A DNA stretch of 5,827 nt from an uncultured Clostridia bacterium. Lineage in GTDB: Bacteria > Bacillota_A > Clostridia > Christensenellales > Aristaeellaceae. The stretch covers positions 1 through 5,827 of the forward strand of contig CAMVBO010000129.1 of assembly GCA_947165745.1 (NCBI GenBank). The letters are read 5' to 3'. The notes beneath the pieces are model-generated. The model was not told the DNA's origin, did no database searches, and saw nothing but the letters and a program-made list of their open reading frames with translations. Positions 1 through 5,283 of the stretch are shown piece after piece. A program made the position numbers and the translations under genes. Each line of letters begins with the position of its first letter. Position 1 is the stretch's first letter.

Positions 1-243
1 GCCCAGGGGCTGGATGATCTCAAACCAGAAGTTTTCGCTGCAGACGCTGGCGGCCCTCATGGGGGTGTCGGTGATGTCCCGGCCCAGATAGCGCGTGTAG
101 GGCTTTCGCACCTGGTTGTGGGGAAGGTCTGCCGGTTCGGGCTCCCGGTCCACGCCCAGCAGCGTTCGATAGGCCGAGACCGTCCTGTCCAGGTCGTCCG
201 TGACCACGATGACCTTGATGATTTTCGTCGATGACAGCGCCAT
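1..243 (-). CDS. VOC (glyoxalase/bleomycin-resistance fold) family protein, 3' part outside window
   Basis: The N-terminal 81 residues are visible and the frame is open to the window edge. It begins MALSSTKIIKVIVVTDDLDR, the beta strand and D-L-D turn that open a VOC module, followed by the helix ending LLGVD and, at residues 72-79, FWFEIIQP. This aligns without gaps over the first 24 core residues with the other VOC gene of this operon (core ending FLGVD; LQLELIQP), so the two are paralogues. The usual second metal ligand Glu is present (E75), but the first ligand position, Gln in the neighbour, is Lys10 here. The ATG is supported by AAGGAGG at 252-258, 8 nt upstream. The gene follows the second permease after 41 nt with no terminator, so it is probably the next operon gene. 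Family VOC is fairly sure; substrate and activity are unknown. Confidence 0.82.
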   Translation of the reverse strand, partial: MALSSTKIIKVIVVTDDLDRTVSAYRTLLGVDREPEPADLPHNQVRKPYTRYLGRDITDTPMRAASVCSENFWFEIIQPLG

Positions 244-251
244 GCTGCCCG

Positions 252-258
252 CCTCCTT
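252..258 (-). promoter_or_regulatory. Ribosome binding site of the partial VOC gene
   Basis: AAGGAGG on the minus strand, 8 nt before the ATG at 243. It fixes the start of a gene whose end lies outside the window. Confidence 0.8.
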
Positions 259-284
259 ATTTTTCGATTGTCGCCTTCTCGCCG

Positions 285-1073
285 TCACTTCAGCGCGCCG
301 GCGCTCATGCCCTTTTCAAAGTTCTTCTGCATGCACAGGTAGGCCGTGACCTCCGGGATGGCCGTCATCACCGCCGCCGCCAGGATCTTCGTCTGGTCGT
401 TGGTGAATTCGCCCTGGAAGAACTGGGGCAGCAGCGTCACGGTCTGCTTCGCCGGGCTCTGCAAAAACAGCAGCGGCAGCAGGTAGGCGTTCCAGGAGTT
501 GATCAGCGTAAGCACGATCACCGCCGAGGCGATGGGCTTGGTCAGCGGGATGATGATGCTTAAGAACAGCTGTAAGGTGTTGGCGCCGTCGATGCGCGCG
601 GCCTCCATCAGTTCGTCCGGCACGCCGTCCAGGAAATTCCGGGTCAGCAGGATCGTGAACGGCATCTGCAGCGCCGTCTGGGGGAAGATCACCGAGAAGA
701 AGGTGTTGTACATCCTCAGCTTCTGGAACGTGACGAACAGGGGCGTCAGCAGGATCACCTCCGGCAGCGTCAGCGCCACCAGGATCAGCCAGAAATAGAC
801 CTCCTTGCCGAAGATGTGCAGCTTGGAAAAGCCGAAGCCCGCCGTCATGCTGAACACGTACACCAGCAATATCACGCCGCCGGAGATGATGGCGGAGTTG
901 CGGAAGAAGGTGGGCACCACGCCGGTGTCCCACACGGCCTTGTAGTTGGCAAAGCCCCGCCCGCCCAGGGAGCCGGCCACCATCTGCACCAGCGGCAGCA
1001 CATAGGGCACCGTCATAATGAACAGCAGCAGCTGCAAAAGGATCTTGCTCTTGACGCTTCTGACCTCAAGCAT
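285..1073 (-). CDS. Carbohydrate ABC transporter permease, MalG/UgpE type (CUT1)
   Basis: This is an inner-membrane channel subunit of a CUT1 sugar importer, 262 aa. The first membrane helix is at about residues 10-32, then FANYKAVWDTG and the F-x-x-N-S element (residues 57-60) that precedes helix 2 in MalG-type proteins. Further hydrophobic spans lie near 62-82, 93-113, 125-145, 176-196 and 227-247. The cytoplasmic EAA loop that docks the ATPase is complete: EAARIDGANTLQLF at 157-170, followed by IIPLTKP. The C-terminus ends in the family-typical MSAGALK. At 262 aa it is a little short for the family (usually about 270-300), because the loop after helix 1 is reduced. The start ATG has AAAGGGGG (1082-1089) 8 nt upstream and overlaps the end of the preceding permease by 8 nt, implying translational coupling. 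The partner is the permease at 1066-1956; the substrate is undefined. Confidence 0.95.
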   Translation of the reverse strand: MLEVRSVKSKILLQLLLFIMTVPYVLPLVQMVAGSLGGRGFANYKAVWDTGVVPTFFRNSAIISGGVILLVYVFSMTAGFGFSKLHIFGKEVYFWLILVALTLPEVILLTPLFVTFQKLRMYNTFFSVIFPQTALQMPFTILLTRNFLDGVPDELMEAARIDGANTLQLFLSIIIPLTKPIASAVIVLTLINSWNAYLLPLLFLQSPAKQTVTLLPQFFQGEFTNDQTKILAAAVMTAIPEVTAYLCMQKNFEKGMSAGALK

Positions 1074-1956
1074 GCTTTCCGCCCCCTTTGTTGGCCCGGT
1101 TCGTCAGGTAAGCCCCCGCCACCGCCAGCACCAGCAGCATCACCGATATGGCCGCCGCGTAGCCCAGGTGGGACTGGCGGATGCCCTGGCGATAGATGTA
1201 GGTGCCCAGAAACTCCGTGGCGTGCATCGGCCCGCCGGTGGTGATCAGGTAGGGGATGTCAAAGGTCTTCAGCGCGCCGATCACGCCCAGCATGGCCATG
1301 GACACCGTGGTGCCCCGGCAGTTGGGCAGCACCATGCTCCACAGCGTGCGCAGGTTGCCCGCGCCGTCGATGCGCGCTGCCTCCAGCATCTCCATGTCGA
1401 TCTGGCTCATGGCGGCGTAGTAGAGGATGAAGCTCATGCCCGTGAATTCCCAGATGGCCACCGACATCAGCACGTACAGCGCCGTGTTGGGCCGGGACAG
1501 CCAGTCCACCGTGATGGGGATGTGGGCCCAGTTGAAGATGCTCTGCAGTATGCCCTGGGGGGAATACAGCAGCCGGAACACCGGGGCCATCGTGGCCGGG
1601 GCCAGGATCGTCGGGATGAAGATCAGGCACTTGTGCAGCGTGGCCAGCTTCACGTCCGTGTGCAGGATCGCCGCGAAAATGAACCCCAGGGAGTTTTGCA
1701 CCACGAAGGTGATGACGAAGTACACCACCGTGTTCTGCAGGCACTTCCAAAACACCTTGTCCCTGAACAGCTTGGCGAAGTTCGCCAGGCCCACGCTGGT
1801 CTTTTCCGGGCTCAGGCCGTCCCATTCCAGCGTGGACAGGTTGAAGGTGAAGAACATGGAGTAGTAGATGATGATGACCAGGAAGAGAAACGCGGGAAGA
1901 ATCCAAATCAGCCCGTTGGTTCGCTTCAGCTTCAAGGGCGTCGCCCTGTCATTCAT
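1066..1956 (-). CDS. Sugar ABC transporter permease, MalF/UgpA type (CUT1)
   Basis: This is the first membrane subunit of the importer, 296 aa from the chosen start MNDRATPLKLKR. The frame stays open upstream to a TTG at 1983, but that codon has no ribosome site, while the ATG at 1956 has AAGGGAG (1965-1971) at a normal distance. A basic N-terminus leads into helix 1 at about residues 14-36. Next come the external segment with GLANFAKLF and Q-N-T (74-76) before helix 2, and further helices near 76-98, 108-130, 158-180, 215-232 and 265-285. The EAA loop is at 192-211 (EAARIDGAGNLRTLWSMVLP), followed by N-C-R-G where relatives usually have a leucine/proline-rich stretch. TTGGPMHATEFLGTYIY (239-255) is the diagnostic T-x-GGP-x-x-x-T-x-x-L-x-x-Y-I-Y element. 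Its stop overlaps the start of the next permease. Confidence 0.95.
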   Translation of the reverse strand: MNDRATPLKLKRTNGLIWILPAFLFLVIIIYYSMFFTFNLSTLEWDGLSPEKTSVGLANFAKLFRDKVFWKCLQNTVVYFVITFVVQNSLGFIFAAILHTDVKLATLHKCLIFIPTILAPATMAPVFRLLYSPQGILQSIFNWAHIPITVDWLSRPNTALYVLMSVAIWEFTGMSFILYYAAMSQIDMEMLEAARIDGAGNLRTLWSMVLPNCRGTTVSMAMLGVIGALKTFDIPYLITTGGPMHATEFLGTYIYRQGIRQSHLGYAAAISVMLLVLAVAGAYLTNRANKGGGKHA

Positions 1957-1964
1957 GGCCCTGT

Positions 1965-1971
1965 CTCCCTT
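1965..1971 (-). promoter_or_regulatory. Ribosome binding site deciding the MalF-type permease start
   Basis: AAGGGAG on the minus strand lies 8 nt before the ATG at 1956. The in-frame upstream TTG at 1983 has no purine-rich site before it, so the shorter 296-aa reading is preferred over 305 aa. Confidence 0.65.
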
Positions 1972-1976
1972 CTCAC

Positions 1977-1989
1977 GCGCCAAAGGCGC
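1977..1989 (-). repeat. Small GC-only hairpin before the permease ribosome site
   Basis: A perfect inverted repeat, GCGCC (1977-1981) / GGCGC (1985-1989), with a 3-nt loop (UUU in the minus-strand RNA). It lies 5 nt before the ribosome site of the first permease and just after the larger stem-loop. No U-run follows, so it is not a terminator. It may slow nuclease trimming or affect ribosome access; the role is inferred. Confidence 0.5.
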
Positions 1990-1997
1990 AATTCATT

Positions 1998-2032
1998 GGG
2001 CTGTCTCAAGGCATATTGCCCTGAGACAGCCC
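1998..2032 (-). promoter_or_regulatory. Intercistronic stem-loop between binding-protein and permease genes
   Basis: The arms GGGCTGTCTCA (1998-2008) and TGAGACAGCCC (2022-2032) are perfect 11-bp complements. In the minus-strand transcript the stem continues through a G-U pair (2021/2009) and four more pairs (2017-2020 with 2010-2013) to a 3-nt loop, 16 bp in all. On the plus strand the same position would be an A-C mismatch, so the structure suits the operon RNA. It begins 11 nt after the binding-protein stop. The downstream sequence (AAUGAAUUG) lacks a U-run, so a full intrinsic terminator is unlikely. Hairpins at this place in malE-malF-like operons typically protect the upstream mRNA or partly attenuate, giving more binding protein than permease. 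Confidence 0.8.
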
Positions 2033-2043
2033 CATTGGTCATA

Positions 2044-3357
2044 TTACTGCTCGGCTTGCACCTCGGCCAGGTACTCGCAGCCCTCCTCGGCGCTCATCAT
2101 GCCGGAGGCCACGCCCGCCAGCACGTCCATCATCGCCTGGTTCAGGTCGGCGCTGATCTCGCCGAAGCGGGGGTTGTCGGCGTTGGCCATGGCGTTGGAC
2201 AGGTAGTCCTTCACGGCCTCGTTCTGAGCGTCCGGGTTCACCAGCTGCACCGCGTCCCAGTTGGGGGTGGCGGTCTTCAGCACCGGCACCACGTTCAGGG
2301 AGTCGGCGATCAGCTGCTGGCCCTCTTCGGAGGCGCCCAGCCACACCGCGAACTTGGTGGCGGCGTCGATGCTGGGGCCGGTGGCGGCGACGGCGGTGGC
2401 GTAGTCGATGTCGCTGAACATGTAGCCCACGTTGCCGGTGCCGGCCAGGTCCGGGAAGTTGATCGGGATCATGGTGAAGGGCTCGTCGGTGGAGGAAGCG
2501 GCCTCCATGTTGGCCCGCATGGTGTCGGGAAGGGTGTTCATGGTGTACCAGGAGCCCATCATCACCATGGCGGCCTGCTGGGACAGGAACAGGTTGTTGG
2601 CCTCGGGATACTGCTGGATGCCCAGCGCGCCGGGCTGCATGATGCCCTCGTCAAACAGGCTCTTCCACAGGTTCAGCGCGGTGACGAAGGTCTCGTCGGT
2701 CCACTCCACCTCGCCGCGGCAGGCCTTGGTGAACTGGCCGGGGTTCACGTTGTCGCAGATGGCATGGAAGGTGTCCATGTTGAACGCGCCCTGGCCCGCG
2801 CCCTGCACGAAGCCGATGATGCCGTTGTTCTCAAAGGTCTTGACTGCGGCCTTCCAGGACTCCATGTCGGTGGGGATGGCCACGTCGTACTTGTCGAACA
2901 GGTCCTTGTTGATCCACAGGTTGCCGGCGTACACGGTGCCGACGCCCAGGGCCTTCAGCTCGCCGTTCACGGTCATGGTGGTCAGGGAGGTCTCGCTGAT
3001 CTTGTCGGCGTAGTCCTCGCCCAGGGCCTCGATCAGGGCCGGAGTCAGGTCGATGGCCTGGCTGGCGAAGATCTCGATGCCGCCGTTGGCCGAGCCTGCG
3101 GAGCACTGGAACAGGTCCACGCCGCCCTGGTTGGCCAGCGCCGGCTTGATGGTGGCGTCGTAGTCGTCGATGGAGATCTGTTTCCAGGTGACGTGGATGT
3201 CGGGATAGGTCTGGTTGAACGCTTCGATGAAGGATTCGTTCACGGGGGAGCCGGGGGTCCAGCCGTACCAGATCAGTTCGGCCTCCTCCGCCAGCGCGGC
3301 GGGGAGCATCGCGGCCAGCATCAGGCAGGCCAGCAGGATTGCGAGCGTCTTCTTCAT
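2044..3357 (-). CDS. Extracellular sugar-binding protein of ABC transporter (SBP family 1)
   Basis: This is the substrate-capturing subunit of the CUT1 importer, 437 aa, a usual length for family-1 sugar-binding proteins. The signal peptide is clear: MKK, a hydrophobic core at residues 5-18, and an AALA|EE cleavage site after residue 23. No proper lipobox is seen; Cys11 follows LLA but lies too early, inside the hydrophobic core. Family landmarks include LIWYGW (28-33), FNQTYPDIHVTWKQ (47-60), LWINKDLFDKY (147-157), AAMVMMGSWYTMN (262-274) and a C-terminal segment with FAVWLGASEEGQQLIAD (336-352). Tryptophan and tyrosine residues scattered through the protein fit sugar stacking. The start has AAGGAGG at 3366-3372, 8 nt upstream. 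It lies 53 nt after the VOC gene and precedes its two permeases. The ligand (sugar, oligosaccharide or polyol) cannot be assigned. Confidence 0.96.
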   Translation of the reverse strand: MKKTLAILLACLMLAAMLPAALAEEAELIWYGWTPGSPVNESFIEAFNQTYPDIHVTWKQISIDDYDATIKPALANQGGVDLFQCSAGSANGGIEIFASQAIDLTPALIEALGEDYADKISETSLTTMTVNGELKALGVGTVYAGNLWINKDLFDKYDVAIPTDMESWKAAVKTFENNGIIGFVQGAGQGAFNMDTFHAICDNVNPGQFTKACRGEVEWTDETFVTALNLWKSLFDEGIMQPGALGIQQYPEANNLFLSQQAAMVMMGSWYTMNTLPDTMRANMEAASSTDEPFTMIPINFPDLAGTGNVGYMFSDIDYATAVAATGPSIDAATKFAVWLGASEEGQQLIADSLNVVPVLKTATPNWDAVQLVNPDAQNEAVKDYLSNAMANADNPRFGEISADLNQAMMDVLAGVASGMMSAEEGCEYLAEVQAEQ

Positions 3358-3365
3358 GGTTTTAT

Positions 3366-3372
3366 CCTCCTT
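3366..3372 (-). promoter_or_regulatory. Ribosome binding site of the sugar-binding protein gene
   Basis: AAGGAGG, a consensus anti-16S match, 8 nt before the ATG at 3357. It is among the strongest sites in the operon, fitting the high expression usual for binding proteins. Confidence 0.8.
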
Positions 3373-3377
3373 GTCGT

Positions 3378-3391
3378 CGTTTGCGTAAACG
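3378..3391. promoter_or_regulatory. CG-centred 14-bp imperfect palindrome upstream of the binding-protein gene
   Basis: CGTTTGCGTAAACG: arms CGTTT and AAACG with a central CG and a single mismatched pair. A central CpG flanked by such arms is the general form of LacI/GalR-family operators. It lies 5 nt upstream of the ribosome site, inside the operon, and no good -10/-35 is seen beside it. It may be an operator for an internal promoter, a weak RNA hairpin or chance. Confidence 0.3.
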
Positions 3392-3410
3392 TTCTATCTC
3401 ATGCCGCAGG

Positions 3411-3875
3411 CTACTTCTGGTAGCTCTCCAGCAGTTCCACGATGCACTTCAGCTCCGGCGCGTCCAGGTAGTTGTACTCGCCGCCGCCGTCGCCATACAC
3501 GCCGTGCTGCACCAGCTTCAGGCCCGCCGCCTCGGCGTTTTTCACCTGCTGGGCGGAATCCCGCACCTGGAAGGCGATGTGGTGCATGCCCTCGCCGTGC
3601 TCGTTCAGGAAGTTCCTCCAGGTGGAGGGCGCCTCGTTGGGCTGGATCAGCTCCAGCTGCAGGCCCGGGCCCACGTCGAAGAAGGCCATCAGGCAGTCCG
3701 CCTCCGGCGCCGGCTGGCCCATGAAGGTGGTGCCGGTCACTTCATAATCGCCCACGGGCTGGGTCTCGGGCACGTCCACACCCAGGAAGGCGGCCCACTT
3801 GCGCTTCGTCGTCTCCACGTCCTTGACGATAAAGCCTACCTGCGCGAACAGGTGCGTTCCAACAACTCCTGCCAT
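3411..3875 (-). CDS. VOC family metalloprotein (glyoxalase I / methylmalonyl-CoA epimerase-like)
   Basis: The protein is 154 aa, starting MAGVVGTHLFAQVGF. An ATG two codons upstream (3881) directly abuts the AGGAGG at 3882-3887, too close to be used, whereas the ATG at 3875 sits 6 nt away. There are two beta-alpha-beta-beta-beta VOC modules. Module 1 runs from the AQVGFIVKDVE strand to LQLELIQP and module 2 from GMHHIAFQVRD to CIVELLE. Counting from the chosen start, the expected metal ligands are Gln12, Glu75, His99 and Glu147. This Q-E-H-E order is that of human-type glyoxalase I; methylmalonyl-CoA epimerases use H-Q-H-E. The length and the G-x-HHIAF motif also fit epimerase-like VOC enzymes. 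The position 24 nt after an oxidoreductase and before sugar-transport genes suggests action on a sugar-derived keto or enediolate intermediate rather than on methylglyoxal; that is inference. Confidence 0.88.
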   Translation of the reverse strand: MAGVVGTHLFAQVGFIVKDVETTKRKWAAFLGVDVPETQPVGDYEVTGTTFMGQPAPEADCLMAFFDVGPGLQLELIQPNEAPSTWRNFLNEHGEGMHHIAFQVRDSAQQVKNAEAAGLKLVQHGVYGDGGGEYNYLDAPELKCIVELLESYQK

Positions 3876-3881
3876 AGTCAT

Positions 3882-3887
3882 CCTCCT
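3882..3887 (-). promoter_or_regulatory. Ribosome binding site deciding the VOC start
   Basis: AGGAGG is followed at once by ATGACTATG. Spacing is 0 nt to the first ATG and 6 nt to the second, so translation most likely begins at the second ATG (3875). Confidence 0.75.
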
Positions 3888-3899
3888 CTGCTCATTCAG

Positions 3900-5051
3900 C
3901 TATATCTCGCCGAGCGCTTGGCCCGGTTCAATGGGTTCGGGTCGTTCACAGGTGGTGCGCATCCGGTAGAACGCGCCGGTCTCCGCCGAGGCGATCAGGC
4001 CCTCGATGGCCTCGGTGATGTGGGTGGCCAGCGCGCCGCCGGCCCGGTTCGGCCGGCCCGTCTCAATGGCCGCCGCCAGGTCCAGCACGCCGATGCCCCG
4101 GGAGTAGTCCTTGGGCCGGGGGAACAGCTCCGGCAGCTCGTAGAAGGTCTCCTTCCGGGCGCGGGCCTCGTCCGTGTCCCGGAAGAGGGGGTCGAGGTAT
4201 TGCTCCTTGCGGTACACCCGGGGCGCGCCGCCGCCGAAATTGGGATCGGGATAGGACAGCGTGCCGCCGTCGCCGTAGATTTCAAGCATCGGCAGCGTCG
4301 AGCGGTAGATGTCGAAGCTGACGTTCAGATTCGCCGCCGCGCCGCTCACCAGCCGAAGGATCGCGGTGTAGTGGGTGGGGATCTCCGGGATGATCTCCTC
4401 GCCGGAGCGCGGGCCCTGGTAGAGATGGCGCTTTTCGAGGCCCCGGGTGCCGTAGGCCGCGACGGATTCGATGGGTCCCAGCAGCGACACGATGGCCGAC
4501 AGGTAGTAGGGGGCCATGTCGTAGAGGGGTCCCGCGCCCTTTTTGTAGAAGGGCGCCACGTTGGGGTGCCAGGTCTCGTAGCCGAAGGTGGTCATGTTGG
4601 CGGTGACAAAGAAGGGCCTGCCGATGAGCCCGCGATCCAGGTACCAGCGCAGGCTTTGAAGGCCCGAGCCCAGGAAGGTGTCCGGCGCGCAGCCCACCCG
4701 CACGCCTGCCGCCTGCGCCAGGGCCACGATCTCCTCGGCCTCGGCGGTGGTGGGCGCGAAGGGCTTTTCGCTGAAAAGGTGCTTCCCGGCGGCGATGATC
4801 TGCCGATCCAGCGCCGTGTGCATCTGGGGCGGCGTCAGGTTGACCACGATCTCCACGTCGCTGTCCTTCAGCAGCTCCTCGGTCACGCAGGCCTTCGGGA
4901 TGTCGAACTCCCGGGCCAGCTTCTCCGCCAGCGAGCGGTTCACGTCCGCGCAGGCGACGATGTTCAGCCGGGGATAGAACGCCTTGATATCGGCCGCGTA
5001 GGTGCGGCTGATGACGCCGCAGCCCAGCAGACCCACGTTGAACGTCCGCAT
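3900..5051 (-). CDS. Gfo/Idh/MocA family NAD(P)-dependent oxidoreductase
   Basis: A cytoplasmic sugar or polyol dehydrogenase, 383 aa, of normal length. The N-terminal Rossmann domain has NVGLLGCGVIS (5-15; GxGxxx-type dinucleotide loop). An acidic residue at the end of strand 2 (Asp36 in ACADVN) would bind the NAD ribose. V-N-L-T-P-P-x-x-H (70-78) and the EKP motif (95-97) follow, with Lys96 the conserved catalytic/cofactor lysine. The C-terminal alpha/beta domain has GLIGRPFFVTAN (141-152) and GPLYDMAPYYL (174-184). In the canonical D-x-x-x-H pair the Asp is present (D178), but the His position is Tyr182, a variant I associate with a DMxPYY subfamily. TGG-AGG at 5057-5062 supports the ATG, with a 5-nt spacer. 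It is the first gene of the operon, so the reaction is probably the first catabolic step on the imported compound. Exact substrate and direction are not known. Confidence 0.94.
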   Translation of the reverse strand: MRTFNVGLLGCGVISRTYAADIKAFYPRLNIVACADVNRSLAEKLAREFDIPKACVTEELLKDSDVEIVVNLTPPQMHTALDRQIIAAGKHLFSEKPFAPTTAEAEEIVALAQAAGVRVGCAPDTFLGSGLQSLRWYLDRGLIGRPFFVTANMTTFGYETWHPNVAPFYKKGAGPLYDMAPYYLSAIVSLLGPIESVAAYGTRGLEKRHLYQGPRSGEEIIPEIPTHYTAILRLVSGAAANLNVSFDIYRSTLPMLEIYGDGGTLSYPDPNFGGGAPRVYRKEQYLDPLFRDTDEARARKETFYELPELFPRPKDYSRGIGVLDLAAAIETGRPNRAGGALATHITEAIEGLIASAETGAFYRMRTTCERPEPIEPGQALGEI

Positions 5052-5087
5052 GGCAGCCTCCAGAAATCTGTAACTTATTACGCGATC

Positions 5088-5096
5088 ATAATATCA
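5088..5096 (-). promoter_or_regulatory. Candidate extended -10 promoter of the operon
   Basis: On the minus strand TGA-TATTAT (5096 to 5088) is an extended -10 with a 5/6 match to TATAAT. Transcription would start near 5081, about 30 nt before the ATG. No -35 match is found at 16-18 nt; short repeats sit there instead. Together this suggests an activator-dependent promoter. TATGAT at 5085-5090 is an overlapping alternative -10. Confidence 0.45.
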
Positions 5097-5120
5097 CGTT
5101 CACACACTTAACGTTGTTCA
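5096..5120. promoter_or_regulatory. Candidate activator site: ACGTT/GTTCA repeats
   Basis: ACGTT occurs at 5096-5100 and 5111-5115, and GTTCA at 5098-5102 and 5116-5120. The AACGT at 5110-5114 is also an inverted copy of ACGTT at 5096-5100, across 9 nt. The block covers roughly -15 to -40 of the putative operon promoter, where an AraC-family activator often binds, and such a regulator is encoded divergently next door. The repeats are short and no database motif can be named. Confidence 0.3.
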
Positions 5121-5202
5121 GAAAATCCGAAGGGCCTGCGCATAAATTGCGAAGATGATCGGGCATGGACGGTCAAATCCTGCGCGGGAATCGCGCCGAT
5201 GC
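5121..5202. other. Spacer between divergent promoters
   Basis: No coding frame with a ribosome site is visible. The only structure noted is a weak inverted repeat, CGCA/TGCG, at 5139-5151 with a 5-nt loop. The stretch probably holds upstream regulator contacts, but none is recognisable. Confidence 0.4.
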
Positions 5203-5230
5203 TTGAAAAACGGGAAAAATATGATAAAAT
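5203..5230 (+). promoter_or_regulatory. SigmaA-type promoter of the AraC-family regulator gene
   Basis: TTGAAA (5203-5208, 5/6 to TTGACA), a 16-nt spacer, then TAAAAT (5225-5230, 5/6 to TATAAT), preceded by TGA to form an extended -10. The local sequence is A-rich in an otherwise GC-rich window. A start near 5237 would give a leader of about 47 nt before the ATG at 5284. Confidence 0.65.
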
Positions 5231-5283
5231 AAGCGTAAAGGGTTGAGCAGCTTGATCCGGCGCCGGCACACGGGGGTGAGACC

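Noticed and set aside
292..301. GCGCCGGCGC palindrome
   Set aside because: It lies inside the coding end of the second permease, over Ala/Gly codons, and is explained by GC-rich codon use.
1957..1983. N-terminal extension of the first permease from a TTG start
   Set aside because: There is no ribosome site upstream of the TTG, and the extension covers the ribosome site of the better ATG start at 1956.
1998..2032. Reading the stem-loop as a full intrinsic terminator
   Set aside because: The sequence after the stem in the minus RNA has no U-run, and the permeases downstream belong functionally to the same system.
1018..3423. Very long open frame (801 codons) on the plus strand, antisense to the binding-protein and permease genes
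   Set aside because: It is an antisense shadow of high-GC codon use: rich in Gly, His, Val, Gln and Arg, with no domain, no signal and no credible ribosome site. The opposite strand encodes clear family members.
3339..5111. 590-codon open frame on the plus strand, antisense to the oxidoreductase and VOC genes
   Set aside because: Same composition artefact; it spans two recognised genes and runs into the promoter region without any motif of its own.
5088..5120. Catabolite-responsive (cre/CcpA) site in the operon promoter
   Set aside because: Both CG-centred candidates on the minus strand deviate from the cre consensus at several fixed positions.
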